Source: Nitrospira japonica
Lineage (GTDB): Bacteria; Nitrospirota; Nitrospiria; Nitrospirales; Nitrospiraceae
Reading direction: 5' to 3'
Length of the DNA stretch: 64,000 nt
Assembly (NCBI RefSeq): GCF_900169565.1
Contig: NZ_LT828648.1
Coordinates: forward strand, 3,198,501 to 3,262,500
Position numbers and translations under genes: made by a program. Under the pieces are notes generated by a model. It ran no database searches and was not told the origin of the DNA. It saw only the letters and a program-made list of their open reading frames with translations. The first letter of the stretch is position 1; every line of letters begins with the position of its first letter. Below, piece by piece: positions 17,301 through 25,152 of the stretch.

Positions 17301-17583
17301 CCCTGCGTGGGAGTCTCCGATTGCACGATCCACGTTCAACGCAAGCGACTGGTCCTCGGAAACCGGGACGCTGATCCATCGGACCCTCGCCGGCTTGATC
17401 GACGGTATGAAACGCGGCCGATACTTCATCCTGCCGGGAACCCATTGCACGACCTGTCCCTATCGGGTGCTCTGCCGGCGCGAACATGCGTCGACCTGGT
17501 GGCGAGCGCACCGGGCGGGCGAACAGAAGCAGCTCGCGGCCCTTCGCAAGATGACGGTGAAAAAGGTGACCGATGTCCGGTGA
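14377..17583 (+). CDS. addB: AddB-type nuclease subunit (inactive helicase, PD-(D/E)XK nuclease)
   Basis: This is a 1068-residue partner of the AddA helicase-nuclease for processing double-strand DNA ends before recombination. The C-terminus has a PD-(D/E)XK nuclease core (GRVDRID near residue 905 and IIDYKFK near 922-928). Four cysteines, C766 in RYARCPFQYF and C1024/C1027/C1033 in CTTCPYRVLC, match the AddB iron-sulfur cluster that braces the nuclease. The N-terminal superfamily-1 helicase part keeps the layout but its Walker A is unrecognisable (VVTGSFHPHLES). The last 11 bases overlap addA. No ribosome site is obvious for the ATG at 14377, and no better start exists in frame. Confidence 0.8.
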   Translation: MLKVVTGSFHPHLESAFVEHLQLAKAGDPFVPVAVLVPSAPLLERLKRLLTLDRQLSFLNVHFLTFHQLALRLVDEMTGDTARPAPVHVVDDLFFEQLVRHLVKTRLSGLTALQQVGHSSGTWGALWSSIRDLKDAGVDPAEARRGVTEGCFDEDDREWLLALFSLYAAVQDVGRALNVGTADDLAQSLLPFVPASPFIRSLRHVFYYGFYDLTQIQLSLFETVTAAAPATLFFPLEGERSFTFARRFFERHIQRQVTSPESVMTPGDSPQREVGSPVLSVRSAIGLDQELAATCRTILELVETNGYRFDEIGVVARTLDPYRLHLHAVFDRHRIPFTTTTARPLIHEPLCKALLQLASLPTNDFYRATMLDLVTSPLFVTSLNHDRSPFYRPEQWKLLVPSLQITRGREEWARLKQAGQWSSGPDGEADEETGLPLPLDIAPDVVELLWHVVATLIDGCAVLPQRGTIGHMLEAFQPLALRHLRRLDGGQAGAPDRGTARLQAAWDAIERTWASLAELEPIAETLTWIEFVELLTHAFERTTLVLDQPAPAGVMVLDAMAARGLSFKALFVLGLNDKMFPRYIREDAFLRDRHRRVLDATLGFKIDEKLAGYDEESLLFALLRRAAGSRLYLSHQRADDAGRTLAPSPYLWDIARLSGLDAQATDMIPRRLTDLIAQRPAIRQTLPPADLARWMAMNGENPADLLQSVQGEADLLRHAVEALGHIEDDHAALAAYDGITGPLTSHWSRSMQRGLAPTPLERYARCPFQYFSVDVLKLDPVRVPASQEPDAALLGTLCHGALRRCYEALLAAGWPANALSDDAVNGAAVTAVEQAAAECAVHQRTGHYLLWELAKAATIDLITAAVVSDSDRLAAEGFAPFAFEVEAEGTLRIESGGEGVPMKFHGRVDRIDRHNASGALRIIDYKFKSNSAMKTDDRHLLQSAIRGSRLQPPLYTSLDLPAGGKADAVQFFFLAPAWESPIARSTFNASDWSSETGTLIHRTLAGLIDGMKRGRYFILPGTHCTTCPYRVLCRREHASTWWRAHRAGEQKQLAALRKMTVKKVTDVR

Positions 17584-20500
17584 CGCGGTGATTCCGGATC
17601 GGCAGGCGAGGGAATCCGCCGAAACCACCTTCGATCGCAACGTCGTCGTCGTGGCGGGAGCGGGAACCGGCAAGACGACGCTCCTGGTGAATCGCCTGAT
17701 CCATCTCCTGATGAAGGAGCCTGATCCCGTCGCCGTCACGCAGATCGTCGCCCTGACCTTCACGAACAAGGCCGCCACGGAGATGAAGACCCGCCTGCGG
17801 GATCGGCTGACCATGCTGGCGCGTCCCGTGACCGGGAGTCAGAAGGGAATCGACGGAGGGGCCCTCTCGATCGGCGCGTTGCAAGCCCGTTACCGGCTCA
17901 CCGACCGCGAAATCGCGGCGCGGGCCGAATCCGCATTGCGGGAGTTGGAAAAGGCGCAAATCGGCACGCTGCACAGTTTCGCGGCGCATCTGCTCCGACT
18001 GCATCCGTTGGAAAGCGGCGTGGACCCGGCGTTCCAGGAAGACGACGGGCAGCGGTTCGACGAATACTTTACGGAAGCCTGGGACCTGTGGATCGATCGG
18101 GAACTGGGCCGCGACGGCTCTCATCACGACGACTGGCGGACGATCCTGAAGACCGCCGACTTGGATACGCTCCGCGACCTGGCTCGCGCACTTTCCAGTG
18201 AACTGATCGATCTCGACGCGGTTGAGACGCAACTGAATGCCGCCTGTCTCAACCCGATTCTCATGGACCGGCTCCGCCATCTCGCGACCCGCGCTCAGGT
18301 ACTCCTCGACGCCCATGACCGCCCGAAGCGGCGCAAGATCGAATCGATGCTCGCCGCCTCCGGATCGCTTCTGACCCTGCTTGCGGACGAGGGAGTAGAT
18401 GCCACGCGAGCCGTACCGCAGGATCTACGTGATTGCTTGAAAAAAGATGTCGGCGATCCGGTCGCCGGCTGGGAGGAATCCGATTTTGCCGAAGCGGTAT
18501 CGATCATCAAGCTAGCCCAGCAATTACAGAATGTTGATCATGACTACTTCATTGTATTGTTGAGATTATTCCTGCCGCTGATCCGATCGATCCGCACGTC
18601 CTTTTCAGCACGAGGCTGGCTCTCGTTCGACGGCCTGCTCGCGCGGGCAAGACAACTCCTCTGGAACCATGGCGCCGTACGCGAGCGGGTCAAGCGCGAC
18701 TACCGGGCCGTGCTCGTGGACGAGTTTCAGGACACGGATCCGGTGCAGTACGACATCATCCTCGCCATCTCCGAACGGGCGGGATCCCATGCGACCGATT
18801 GGCGCCACATCGCGCTCGATCCCGGAAAGCTCTTCATCGTCGGAGACCCGAAGCAGTCGATCTATGCCTTCCGCCGCGCGGACATCGAAGCGTTCGATCG
18901 GGTCGTCGAGAAGATCGCGAACGACGGAGGCCTGGTCGCCACGCTGACGACGAATTTCCGGAGCGATGCAGCGGTCCTGGATTCCATCAATGACGTCTTC
19001 GACCGCCTCTTTGAACGTCGCCCGCTCATCCAGCCGGCCAACGTGCGGCTGGGAGCCCACTCGCAACGCCCGCCGGCCCGTACGGACGCCGGTGTCCGCT
19101 TTCGCGTGGTCGCGCCGAAAGAGGGGAGCGATCCGTTCGATGCGGAAGAGGCGGCCAGGGCGGAAGGCGAAACCTTGGCCCGCTGGCTCACGGAGGAATT
19201 CGCGACTCATCCGCACCTGCAGGCACGGCACGTCGCGCTGCTGTTCCGTCGGCTCACGCAAGCGGATGCATATCTCGACGCCTTGCGCCGACACGACATC
19301 CCGTACGTCATCGAAGGGGAGAAACATTTTTACCGCCGCCAGGAAGTGATCGACCTGGTCAACGTGCTCCGGGTCCTCGACCATCCGCACGACCGCCTGG
19401 CGCTCGCGGGAGTCCTGCGATCGCCCCTGGGCGGCTGTACCGATACGGACCTCGTTGCCCTGCAGGAGGCGGGACTGCTCGACCACGTGAACGAGTCCAA
19501 GCTGTCGGCCTGGCCCCATCCTTGCGCGGCGGCCGTTCGGCGCTTGTATCGTCGGCTGACCGAACTGCGGCGGGACACGGCAGCCGTCTCGTTGGCCGAA
19601 GTCGTCCAATTGGTATTCGACCGTCTGCCGCTGCTCGAATTGGCGGCAGCCTCGCTCCATGGAGAACAGGCCGTGGCGAACCTCCTCAAGGTACAACAGA
19701 CGGCGGTCTCCCTCTCCGATCGGCCGCACCTGACGTTCAGCTCCTTCGTGGACTTGATGGTGGCACGATTGGAGGAACAGCCGGATGAGGCGGAAAGTCC
19801 CCTGGCCGAGGAGAACGCCGATGCGGTCCAGATCCTGACGATCCACAAGGCCAAGGGCCTCGAGTTCCCGGTCGTCCTCCTGCCGGGGCTTCATCAGGGA
19901 AGCGGACGCGAGCCGTCGAAACCGATGGTGGTCTACGATTGGTCGAGCGGAGCCTATGGCCTGTCGCTCGGCGATCGCCGGACGTTCGGCTCCGTGCTGA
20001 TTCGCGAGAAATTCGCGGCGCGCGAGGAAGCGGAACGGCGGCGCGTCCTCTACGTCGGCATGACCAGGGCCAAGGATCTGCTGGTGCTCTCCGGGAGCGT
20101 CACGGAACGGTCCGCCGGCGAAAATGTCCTGGGCCTGTTCCAAGACATCGGCGAAGGAGAGTTGGGCATGGCCTCGACCAGACACGTGAAGATCGGCGCG
20201 AGCGTCATTCCACACCATCTGGTTCACGCGCCGGACCGAAAATGGCCGAAGCGGTTTCCGGCCAAAGTGTCCGAACCCTCGTGCGTCGATCCTCAGGCCG
20301 TTGCCGGATTGTGGAGCGAACGGACGGCGCGATGGCTCACCCTGCGCGGAGTCGATTGGCATGTGACGCCGACGGAATCGGAAACCGGTCCTGACAGTCC
20401 GCAGGTCAGACCTGCCGTCAGAGGCCAGGGACGGGAACCGTCCCGCCTCGTCGGAATCCTGGCTCATCGGATTCTCGAACGTTGGGACTTCGCTGAACCA

Positions 20501-20929
20501 CCCGGCCGCCTGCTGGATCAGATTGAGCCGGCCTTGCGCACGGTTTCCGGACCGGACGAACGGGTGTGGCTCCCGGAGCTGATCGACTCTCTCCGTGAGC
20601 TGTTCCTCACCTTCGGCAAATCCGAACCCTATGAACGGCTTCGATCGGCCGTTATCCTGGGCCGTGAAGTGCCGTTCGTGCTGCCCTGGGAGAACAGGAA
20701 GATGATGGACGGGGTCATCGACGTCGTCTACCGGCTTGACGGGAAGATCTGGCTCGCAGACTATAAAACGGATCGCGTCGCGGCGGACGAGGCGGCCGAT
20801 CGAGCCCGGCGGTATGCCCGGCAGGCAGCGGTCTACCGAGCCGCGGCAGAACGCGGCCTGGGACAGCCGATCGCCGGGTTCCAGTTCATATTTCTCCGGG
20901 CGGGTGTCGCAGTCAAACTCAGCGAATAG
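17573..20929 (+). CDS. addA: AddA-type UvrD-family helicase-nuclease
   Basis: The 1118-residue protein has all superfamily-1A helicase motifs: AGAGTGKT (28-35), LTFTNKAATEM, VDEFQDTDP (near 383), GDPKQSIYAFR (near 424), TTNFRSD, TIHKAKGLEFP (near 757) and YVGMTRAKD (near 828). A C-terminal PD-(D/E)XK nuclease follows (DGVIDVV near 1046 and ADYKTDR near 1062). It unwinds DNA from broken ends with ATP and cuts the strand, in complex with the AddB-type protein whose gene it overlaps by 11 bases. The overlap implies translational coupling. With topoisomerase VI nearby the block serves DNA topology and break repair. Confidence 0.85.
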   Translation: MSGDAVIPDRQARESAETTFDRNVVVVAGAGTGKTTLLVNRLIHLLMKEPDPVAVTQIVALTFTNKAATEMKTRLRDRLTMLARPVTGSQKGIDGGALSIGALQARYRLTDREIAARAESALRELEKAQIGTLHSFAAHLLRLHPLESGVDPAFQEDDGQRFDEYFTEAWDLWIDRELGRDGSHHDDWRTILKTADLDTLRDLARALSSELIDLDAVETQLNAACLNPILMDRLRHLATRAQVLLDAHDRPKRRKIESMLAASGSLLTLLADEGVDATRAVPQDLRDCLKKDVGDPVAGWEESDFAEAVSIIKLAQQLQNVDHDYFIVLLRLFLPLIRSIRTSFSARGWLSFDGLLARARQLLWNHGAVRERVKRDYRAVLVDEFQDTDPVQYDIILAISERAGSHATDWRHIALDPGKLFIVGDPKQSIYAFRRADIEAFDRVVEKIANDGGLVATLTTNFRSDAAVLDSINDVFDRLFERRPLIQPANVRLGAHSQRPPARTDAGVRFRVVAPKEGSDPFDAEEAARAEGETLARWLTEEFATHPHLQARHVALLFRRLTQADAYLDALRRHDIPYVIEGEKHFYRRQEVIDLVNVLRVLDHPHDRLALAGVLRSPLGGCTDTDLVALQEAGLLDHVNESKLSAWPHPCAAAVRRLYRRLTELRRDTAAVSLAEVVQLVFDRLPLLELAAASLHGEQAVANLLKVQQTAVSLSDRPHLTFSSFVDLMVARLEEQPDEAESPLAEENADAVQILTIHKAKGLEFPVVLLPGLHQGSGREPSKPMVVYDWSSGAYGLSLGDRRTFGSVLIREKFAAREEAERRRVLYVGMTRAKDLLVLSGSVTERSAGENVLGLFQDIGEGELGMASTRHVKIGASVIPHHLVHAPDRKWPKRFPAKVSEPSCVDPQAVAGLWSERTARWLTLRGVDWHVTPTESETGPDSPQVRPAVRGQGREPSRLVGILAHRILERWDFAEPPGRLLDQIEPALRTVSGPDERVWLPELIDSLRELFLTFGKSEPYERLRSAVILGREVPFVLPWENRKMMDGVIDVVYRLDGKIWLADYKTDRVAADEAADRARRYARQAAVYRAAAERGLGQPIAGFQFIFLRAGVAVKLSE

Positions 20930-20941
20930 AAGGAGGCGTTC

Positions 20942-21358
20942 ATGTCTCTCATGCCGTGGCTGATGACCCTGATCCTGCTGGCGGGATGCGCCAGCGCCAT
21001 GCCGCAGATTCCTGCCACCGTCCTCTCCGCGCCCGCCGGCACGAACGCGGAAATCAACGCGCAGCTCGAACGAGGCAACGCGCTCTTCGCGTCGCGCGAT
21101 TGGGCCGGGGCAGAAAAAGTGTACCGGGAGGTCGTCTCATTCGAGCCCTCAATGGCCGAGGCCCACTACAACCTGGCCGTCGCGCTCGACCATCAGGGCA
21201 AGCAGGCCGATGCGCGAAAGCATTATGTCGAGGCAGCCAACCTTGCACCGGGCAACAAAGTCATCTGGGATTCACCGGTCTTTCATGAACGGACCGGTGG
21301 ATACGGCCATAACATCGAGCGTCCGTCGTTTCAGGATCCGTCGCACAAGGGCTATTGA
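20942..21358 (+). CDS. TPR lipoprotein
   Basis: The 138-residue product follows a strong AAGGAGG. It has a short lipoprotein signal with lipobox LLAGC (Cys16) and about two tetratricopeptide units (NAEINAQLERGNALFASRDW, EAHYNLAVALDHQGKQADAR), then a short tail. It is likely an outer-membrane lipoprotein that acts as a protein-binding scaffold. It lies 12 bases after addA and abuts the next gene, so it is at the end of the same transcript, though its function is unlikely to concern DNA repair. Confidence 0.75.
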   Translation: MSLMPWLMTLILLAGCASAMPQIPATVLSAPAGTNAEINAQLERGNALFASRDWAGAEKVYREVVSFEPSMAEAHYNLAVALDHQGKQADARKHYVEAANLAPGNKVIWDSPVFHERTGGYGHNIERPSFQDPSHKGY

Positions 21359-21360
21359 CG

Positions 21361-21744
21361 ATGGGACCGCGAGGGTCGGGGCAGATTTCCCCCGAAGCAT
21401 TTGACCGTTTGGTCAAGGAAGCGCTCCGCGATCTGCCGGCCCGATATGCCGAACTGGTGGAAGAAGTATCCGTCGTGGTGGAAGAAGAACCGCCCGTCGA
21501 AGTCCTGGCCGATCTGGATCTCGATTCGGAAGATGATCTGCTGGGACTCTACCAAGGCCTGCCCCTCAGCGAAGAGTCGTTCTTTCAGCCGGGCGGACAA
21601 CAACCGCCGAGGATCTCGATTTACCGGGGGCCAATTCTCCGGCTCTGCACCACGCCGGAAGAGGTGAAGCAGGAAATCCGCGACACGGTCGTGCACGAGT
21701 TGGGACATCATGTCGGGCTGGACGACGACGAGATGCCTTATTAG
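21361..21744 (+). CDS. Minimal zincin metallopeptidase-family protein
   Basis: The 127-residue product carries HELGHHVGLDDDEM near the C-terminus, the HExxHxxGxxD zinc motif of the small PF06262-type metallopeptidase family (zincin fold). Members are cytoplasmic and their substrates are unknown. An acidic insert (EEVSVVVEEEPPVE) precedes it. ATG at 21361 lies 2 bases after the previous stop; a TTG at 21355 overlapping that stop is an alternative and would add two residues. The stop codon runs into the inverted-repeat element at 21744. Confidence 0.8.
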   Translation: MGPRGSGQISPEAFDRLVKEALRDLPARYAELVEEVSVVVEEEPPVEVLADLDLDSEDDLLGLYQGLPLSEESFFQPGGQQPPRISIYRGPILRLCTTPEEVKQEIRDTVVHELGHHVGLDDDEMPY

Positions 21745-21869
21745 CAGGCTGTTGACAAAGGCTCCCAGCAGCGTTCTCGCATCGCTCAGAGGCTCAACGT
21801 ACGGAACTGAGTACGCTTCGCCTCTTCACTCGCTGCGGCCTTGCTGGACGGCCTTTCTGAACAGCCTGC
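21744..21869. repeat. 126-bp MITE-like element with terminal inverted repeats
   Basis: GCAGGCTGTT at 21744 and AACAGCCTGC ending at 21869 are perfect 10-bp terminal repeats. The match extends inwards to about 26 bp with few mismatches (GCAGGCTGTTGACAAAGGC against GCAGGCTGTTCAGAAAGGC). The interior has no reading frame of note. The sequence type is one I associate with dispersed intergenic repeats of Nitrospira. It overlaps the last base of the zincin stop codon. A left-end fragment recurs at 24102. Confidence 0.75.
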
Positions 21870-21996
21870 GGGCATGCTGATGGCGTCCGTGACATCAGAC
21901 ACGACTCTATTTCCGAGATCATCACGTAGATTGTCAACACACTGCTAGTGGACAGAGCCGGAGACGACGGAACTCGCCTCCACATCGCCCGGCGGC

Positions 21997-22827
21997 CTAT
22001 TGCGGTTTGAGGGATGGATCGATACGGCGGGCCAATGCCTGCCGCTGATACCCCAATGCGAGCATGAAACTGCCGATGACGACCATCGGCAACGAGAGCA
22101 GCTGCCCCATGGAGATGGCTCCAAAAATAAAGCCGATGTGGGCGTCCGGCTCTCGAAACAGCTCCGCCAGCAAGCGGCAGAGTCCGTAGCCCGTGATGAA
22201 GCTCCAAAATACCGTGCCGGGCGGGGTGGGTCGTCGCCCGATCACCCACAAGGCGGAAAACAGCAGCACGCCTTCCAGCCCCAACTCGTAGAGTTGCGAC
22301 GGATGCCGACAGGCCGGTCCGCCGGCGGGAAAGACCATGCACCACTCCACGTCCGCCGGACGACCGAAGAGCTCACCGTTGATGAAATTCCCGAGCCGCC
22401 CGAGACCGAGACCGATCGGCGTGACGGAAGCCGCCATGTCCGCGATGGTATAGATGGGAACGCCGTGGCGCTTGCCGAACCAGATCAGCGCGACGATCGT
22501 CCCGATCAATCCGCCGTGAAATGACATCCCGCCTTCCCAGACCGCGAGAATCTTGCTGGGATACTCCAGGTAATAGGGGAGGTTGTAGAAGAGCACGTAG
22601 CCGAACCGCCCGCCGATGAAGACCCCGAAGGCCGCCCATACCACCATGTCGTAGACTTGATCTTTCGTCAGCCCCAACCCCTGCGCCTCCGCCTTCTGAC
22701 GAATGACGAAATAGGCAATCGTCAGCCCGATCAGATACATGAGCCCATACCAGCGAAACTGGAGAGGGCCCAATTCGAGAAACACGGGATCGATGTTCGG
22801 ATACGGGATTGCGGCAAGCCGGTTCAT
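21997..22827 (-). CDS. lgt: Prolipoprotein diacylglyceryl transferase
   Basis: Lgt moves diacylglycerol from phosphatidylglycerol to the lipobox cysteine of prelipoproteins in the inner membrane, the first step in lipoprotein maturation. The 276-residue product has seven hydrophobic segments, the conserved HGG (H104 in MSFHGGLIG) and the family signature GLGRLGNFINGELFGRP (141-157). GAGG lies five bases before the ATG at 22827. The many lipoproteins in this window are its expected substrates. It is transcribed alone, towards the inverted-repeat element. Confidence 0.95.
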   Translation of the reverse strand: MNRLAAIPYPNIDPVFLELGPLQFRWYGLMYLIGLTIAYFVIRQKAEAQGLGLTKDQVYDMVVWAAFGVFIGGRFGYVLFYNLPYYLEYPSKILAVWEGGMSFHGGLIGTIVALIWFGKRHGVPIYTIADMAASVTPIGLGLGRLGNFINGELFGRPADVEWCMVFPAGGPACRHPSQLYELGLEGVLLFSALWVIGRRPTPPGTVFWSFITGYGLCRLLAELFREPDAHIGFIFGAISMGQLLSLPMVVIGSFMLALGYQRQALARRIDPSLKPQ

Positions 22828-23066
22828 TTCTGCCTCATGTGACGTCGGTGTGCCGGATGATATGTGAGCGATGCCGCCATTGCAAGCAACGCGGCGCGCG
22901 AACCGGATCCACGCACGACAGCCTCTCGATAAAACGAAGACGGGATTGTTGGCTTTCCGTCACGCCTGTGTTGTGTTGTGTCAGAAAAACGCTACCAAAA
23001 ATTAAGCCTGATTAATCGTGCGGCGCCGCAGCGCTCGAAATCCCTCGAAAAGCCCCGATTTTACCC

Positions 23067-23081
23067 TGGCACAGTTGATGC
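23067..23081 (+). promoter_or_regulatory. Sigma-54 promoter of the YtxH gene
   Basis: TGGCACAGTTGATGC has the -24 TGGCAC and a -12 TGC with exactly ten bases between GG and GC. Transcription would begin near 23094, 62 bases before the ATG at 23156. The upstream 22828-23066 stretch has a small inverted repeat ATTAA-N6-TTAAT near 23000 and the palindrome GCGGCGCCGC near 23020, but no gene. Confidence 0.6.
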
Positions 23082-23155
23082 GAAACGACCGGACAGGACG
23101 TCGGCACAGCGGCACCGACCCACTGAACTCTAACCGATTCGCAAGGAGGTCTACC

Positions 23156-23392
23156 ATGTCAGAGCAAGGAAAGCAGGCGGTGAAAATGGCGGCGATGGTG
23201 GCCGGCAGCGCGGCTATCGGCGCGGGGCTCGGCCTTCTGTTTGCGCCTCAGACCGGCGCGGAGACACGGCGTGAACTCAATCGGTACGCGAAGAAGGCGC
23301 AGGTGCAGGCGACCCGCTGGAGCCGCGCAATCAAGTCCGGCATCCAGGAAGTTGCGGATCGCACGAAACGGCCGGTCGTAGAAGCAGCCTGA
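23156..23392 (+). CDS. YtxH-domain membrane protein
   Basis: ATG at 23156 follows AAGGAGG with good spacing. The 78-residue product has a hydrophobic Gly/Ala helix (KMAAMVAGSAAIGAGLGLLFAP, residues 10-31) followed by the YtxH hallmark FAPQTGAETRREL and a basic amphipathic helix. YtxH proteins are small single-pass stress-associated membrane proteins with no known enzyme activity. The sigma-54 promoter 75 bp upstream suggests induction by an enhancer-binding regulator. A frame extending back to 23018 crosses the promoter and is rejected. Confidence 0.8.
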   Translation: MSEQGKQAVKMAAMVAGSAAIGAGLGLLFAPQTGAETRRELNRYAKKAQVQATRWSRAIKSGIQEVADRTKRPVVEAA

Positions 23393-23642
23393 CGAATCAC
23401 GGAGGAAACAGTCGAGAGGGGATCGAGGCATCCCGAGTCCCGGCAACTGCATACGAGCGCCAACGGCCTGCTGCTGACACCGGCACAGGCTGTTGGTGCG
23501 TGGTTTTCCCCTCCCATTCTCCCGTTCGCCCCTCACTCACTGGATTGCTTGAAACCTCCTGACCCCGATGCTAGAGTTTCGCGGCTCGTCCCTGACCGCA
23601 TGCAGAGCAGTTCCTCGGTCTTCACGATGGTGATCTACCCGG

Positions 23643-23729
23643 GCGGGAGTGGCGAAATCGGCAAACGCACAGGACTTAAAATCCTGTACCCGTAAGGGTT
23701 TGAGGGTTCAATTCCCTCCTCCCGCACCA
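23643..23729 (+). tRNA. tRNA-Leu (UAA)
   Basis: An 87-base cloverleaf with acceptor GCGGGAG/CTCCCGC, anticodon stem CAGGA/TCCTG around loop CTTAAAA (anticodon TAA), a class-II variable arm (TACCCGTAAGGGT) and T-arm GAGGGTTCAATTCCCTC. The CCA end is encoded (23727-23729). It is on the plus strand between two small genes. No integrase lies nearby. Confidence 0.97.
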
Positions 23730-23768
23730 CTTAATTCCAACATTCCATTCACACGAATTGAGGTGTAG

Positions 23769-24098
23769 ATGAAACGTATCCTATTGACCATCATGATTGG
23801 CGCGCTGTTCAGCGGACCGGCTTGGGCCAATCCTACCCACGAACTGGTGCAGCAGATGTCCGACCCCGACCGGAACGCCTATTTCACGAAGGTCCTGCAG
23901 GATGCGGGCGAGCGTTGCGACGGGGCGACCAAGACCCAGTTTCAACGCCGGGGCAATTCCGGCGATGCCGTCTGGAATGTCGCCTGCCGCAACAAGAAAT
24001 CCTATTCGATCGTGATTCACAGCGATACGAAAGGATCGACGATGATTACAGACTGCGCCACGCTCAAAGCGCTGCACGTCGAACAATGCTTCAAATAG
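23769..24098 (+). CDS. Small secreted protein of unknown function
   Basis: The 109-residue product has a Sec signal (MKRILLTIMIGALFSGPAWA, cleaved before NPTHE). The mature domain of about 89 residues has four cysteines (C50, C73, C95, C107) that may form two disulfides, and the phrase GDAVWNVACRNKKSYSIVI, which recalls small secreted proteins I have seen annotated only as hypothetical. GAGGTG precedes the ATG. It lies 39 bp after tRNA-Leu and is followed by a hairpin at 24123. Confidence 0.65.
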   Translation: MKRILLTIMIGALFSGPAWANPTHELVQQMSDPDRNAYFTKVLQDAGERCDGATKTQFQRRGNSGDAVWNVACRNKKSYSIVIHSDTKGSTMITDCATLKALHVEQCFK

Positions 24099-24101
24099 CG
24101 G

Positions 24102-24150
24102 GCTGTTGACAACGTCATCCAGCGAACGGCAACGGGACAGTTGCCGTTCG
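24102..24150 (+). terminator. Repeat fragment and hairpin after the secreted protein
   Basis: GCGGGCTGTTGACAACG at 24102 resembles the left end of the element at 21744. It runs into a perfect 11-bp hairpin, CGAACGGCAAC and GTTGCCGTTCG around GGGACA (24123-24150), which has no T-run. It probably ends transcription of the gene before it. No right end of the repeat is found. Confidence 0.45.
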
Positions 24151-24285
24151 GAAGGGCGACAGTCCCCTCGCTGAAGCCTCGGTGAATCCGATCCTGCGGC
24201 CGCCGGCGGCATATCATCTCCTACAAAAGTAGCCATAGATCCTCGCACCGCATTTAGGCATGATGGGGGAGGGGATACGCCGGCC

Positions 24286-25044
24286 ATGCAACAACTCGTA
24301 TATCGTCCATTGATCAGCCTGTTCATACTCGTCTGCCTGTTGACGCTGTACGGCTGCGGAGAACAGGATCAACCGGCGACGACGCAAACCAGTTCAGCCG
24401 AGGGATTTTGGACCGGGAATACCAACACCAATCGCACCCTGACCGGCGTGGTCCTCGACGACGGAACCTACTACTTTTTCTACTCAGCCGCGTCCGCTCC
24501 CGCTCAAGTCGCCGGAGTCATTCAAGGCACCGGCACGTCCAGCGACGGAACCTTCACCTCCGGTAACGCGAAGGACTTCCGCATCGGGGCGAGCGCGCTG
24601 GACGCCACCATCACGGGCACGTACGGGAACCGCAGCTTCCTGAACGCCACGATCACCTACACGGGGGGCGCGGTCGTCACGTTCACGAGCAGCTTCAACA
24701 CGGTGTATAACAGTAATCCGACCCTCGCTGCCGTATCGGGGTTCTACACGGGACAGGCCGGAAGCTCGAACGGCGTACAGACGGGCAACATCAACGTCAC
24801 CGCCAGTGGTCCCTTTGCCGGTGCAGAAACGAACGGCTGCGCCTTCACCGGCACCGCCACACCCAGGATTCGCGGCAATGCCTTCAATCAAACGACGACA
24901 TTCGGGGGCTTGCCCTGTTTCTTTGCCGGCTCGACGTTTCAGGGCATCGCGCTGTTCGATCTCGGAACACTCCGCTTGATGTCCGCGGCTCCCAATGGAA
25001 CCAGAACCGATGCCGCGATTTTTTCCGGCCTGAGAACCTTCTGA
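24286..25044 (+). CDS. Lipoprotein, probable beta-rich fold
   Basis: The 252-residue product has a lipoprotein signal with lipobox LYGC (Cys24). The mature part is rich in Gly, Thr, Ser and Asn with many short strands: SAEGFWTGNTNTNRTLTG at the front, a repeat-like AAVSGFYTGQAGSSNG near the middle, and GLRTF at the end. The pattern suggests two similar small beta-barrels of about 110 residues each. Such lipoproteins are common in Nitrospirota and have no known role. Single gene by spacing. Confidence 0.65.
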   Translation: MQQLVYRPLISLFILVCLLTLYGCGEQDQPATTQTSSAEGFWTGNTNTNRTLTGVVLDDGTYYFFYSAASAPAQVAGVIQGTGTSSDGTFTSGNAKDFRIGASALDATITGTYGNRSFLNATITYTGGAVVTFTSSFNTVYNSNPTLAAVSGFYTGQAGSSNGVQTGNINVTASGPFAGAETNGCAFTGTATPRIRGNAFNQTTTFGGLPCFFAGSTFQGIALFDLGTLRLMSAAPNGTRTDAAIFSGLRTF

Positions 25045-25152
25045 CAGTTTCTACACCGACAGAACCCCACGGTCCGTTCACGCGAATCGCAAAACAATTG
25101 CCACCCTAAGGGGTTGTTGCTAGGCTCGAACGCGTCCACTCATACCCGATCC

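Noticed and set aside
18605-20467. 620-codon minus-strand open frame
   Set aside because: It is antisense to the addA-type gene, which has complete helicase motifs; long antisense frames are expected at this GC content.
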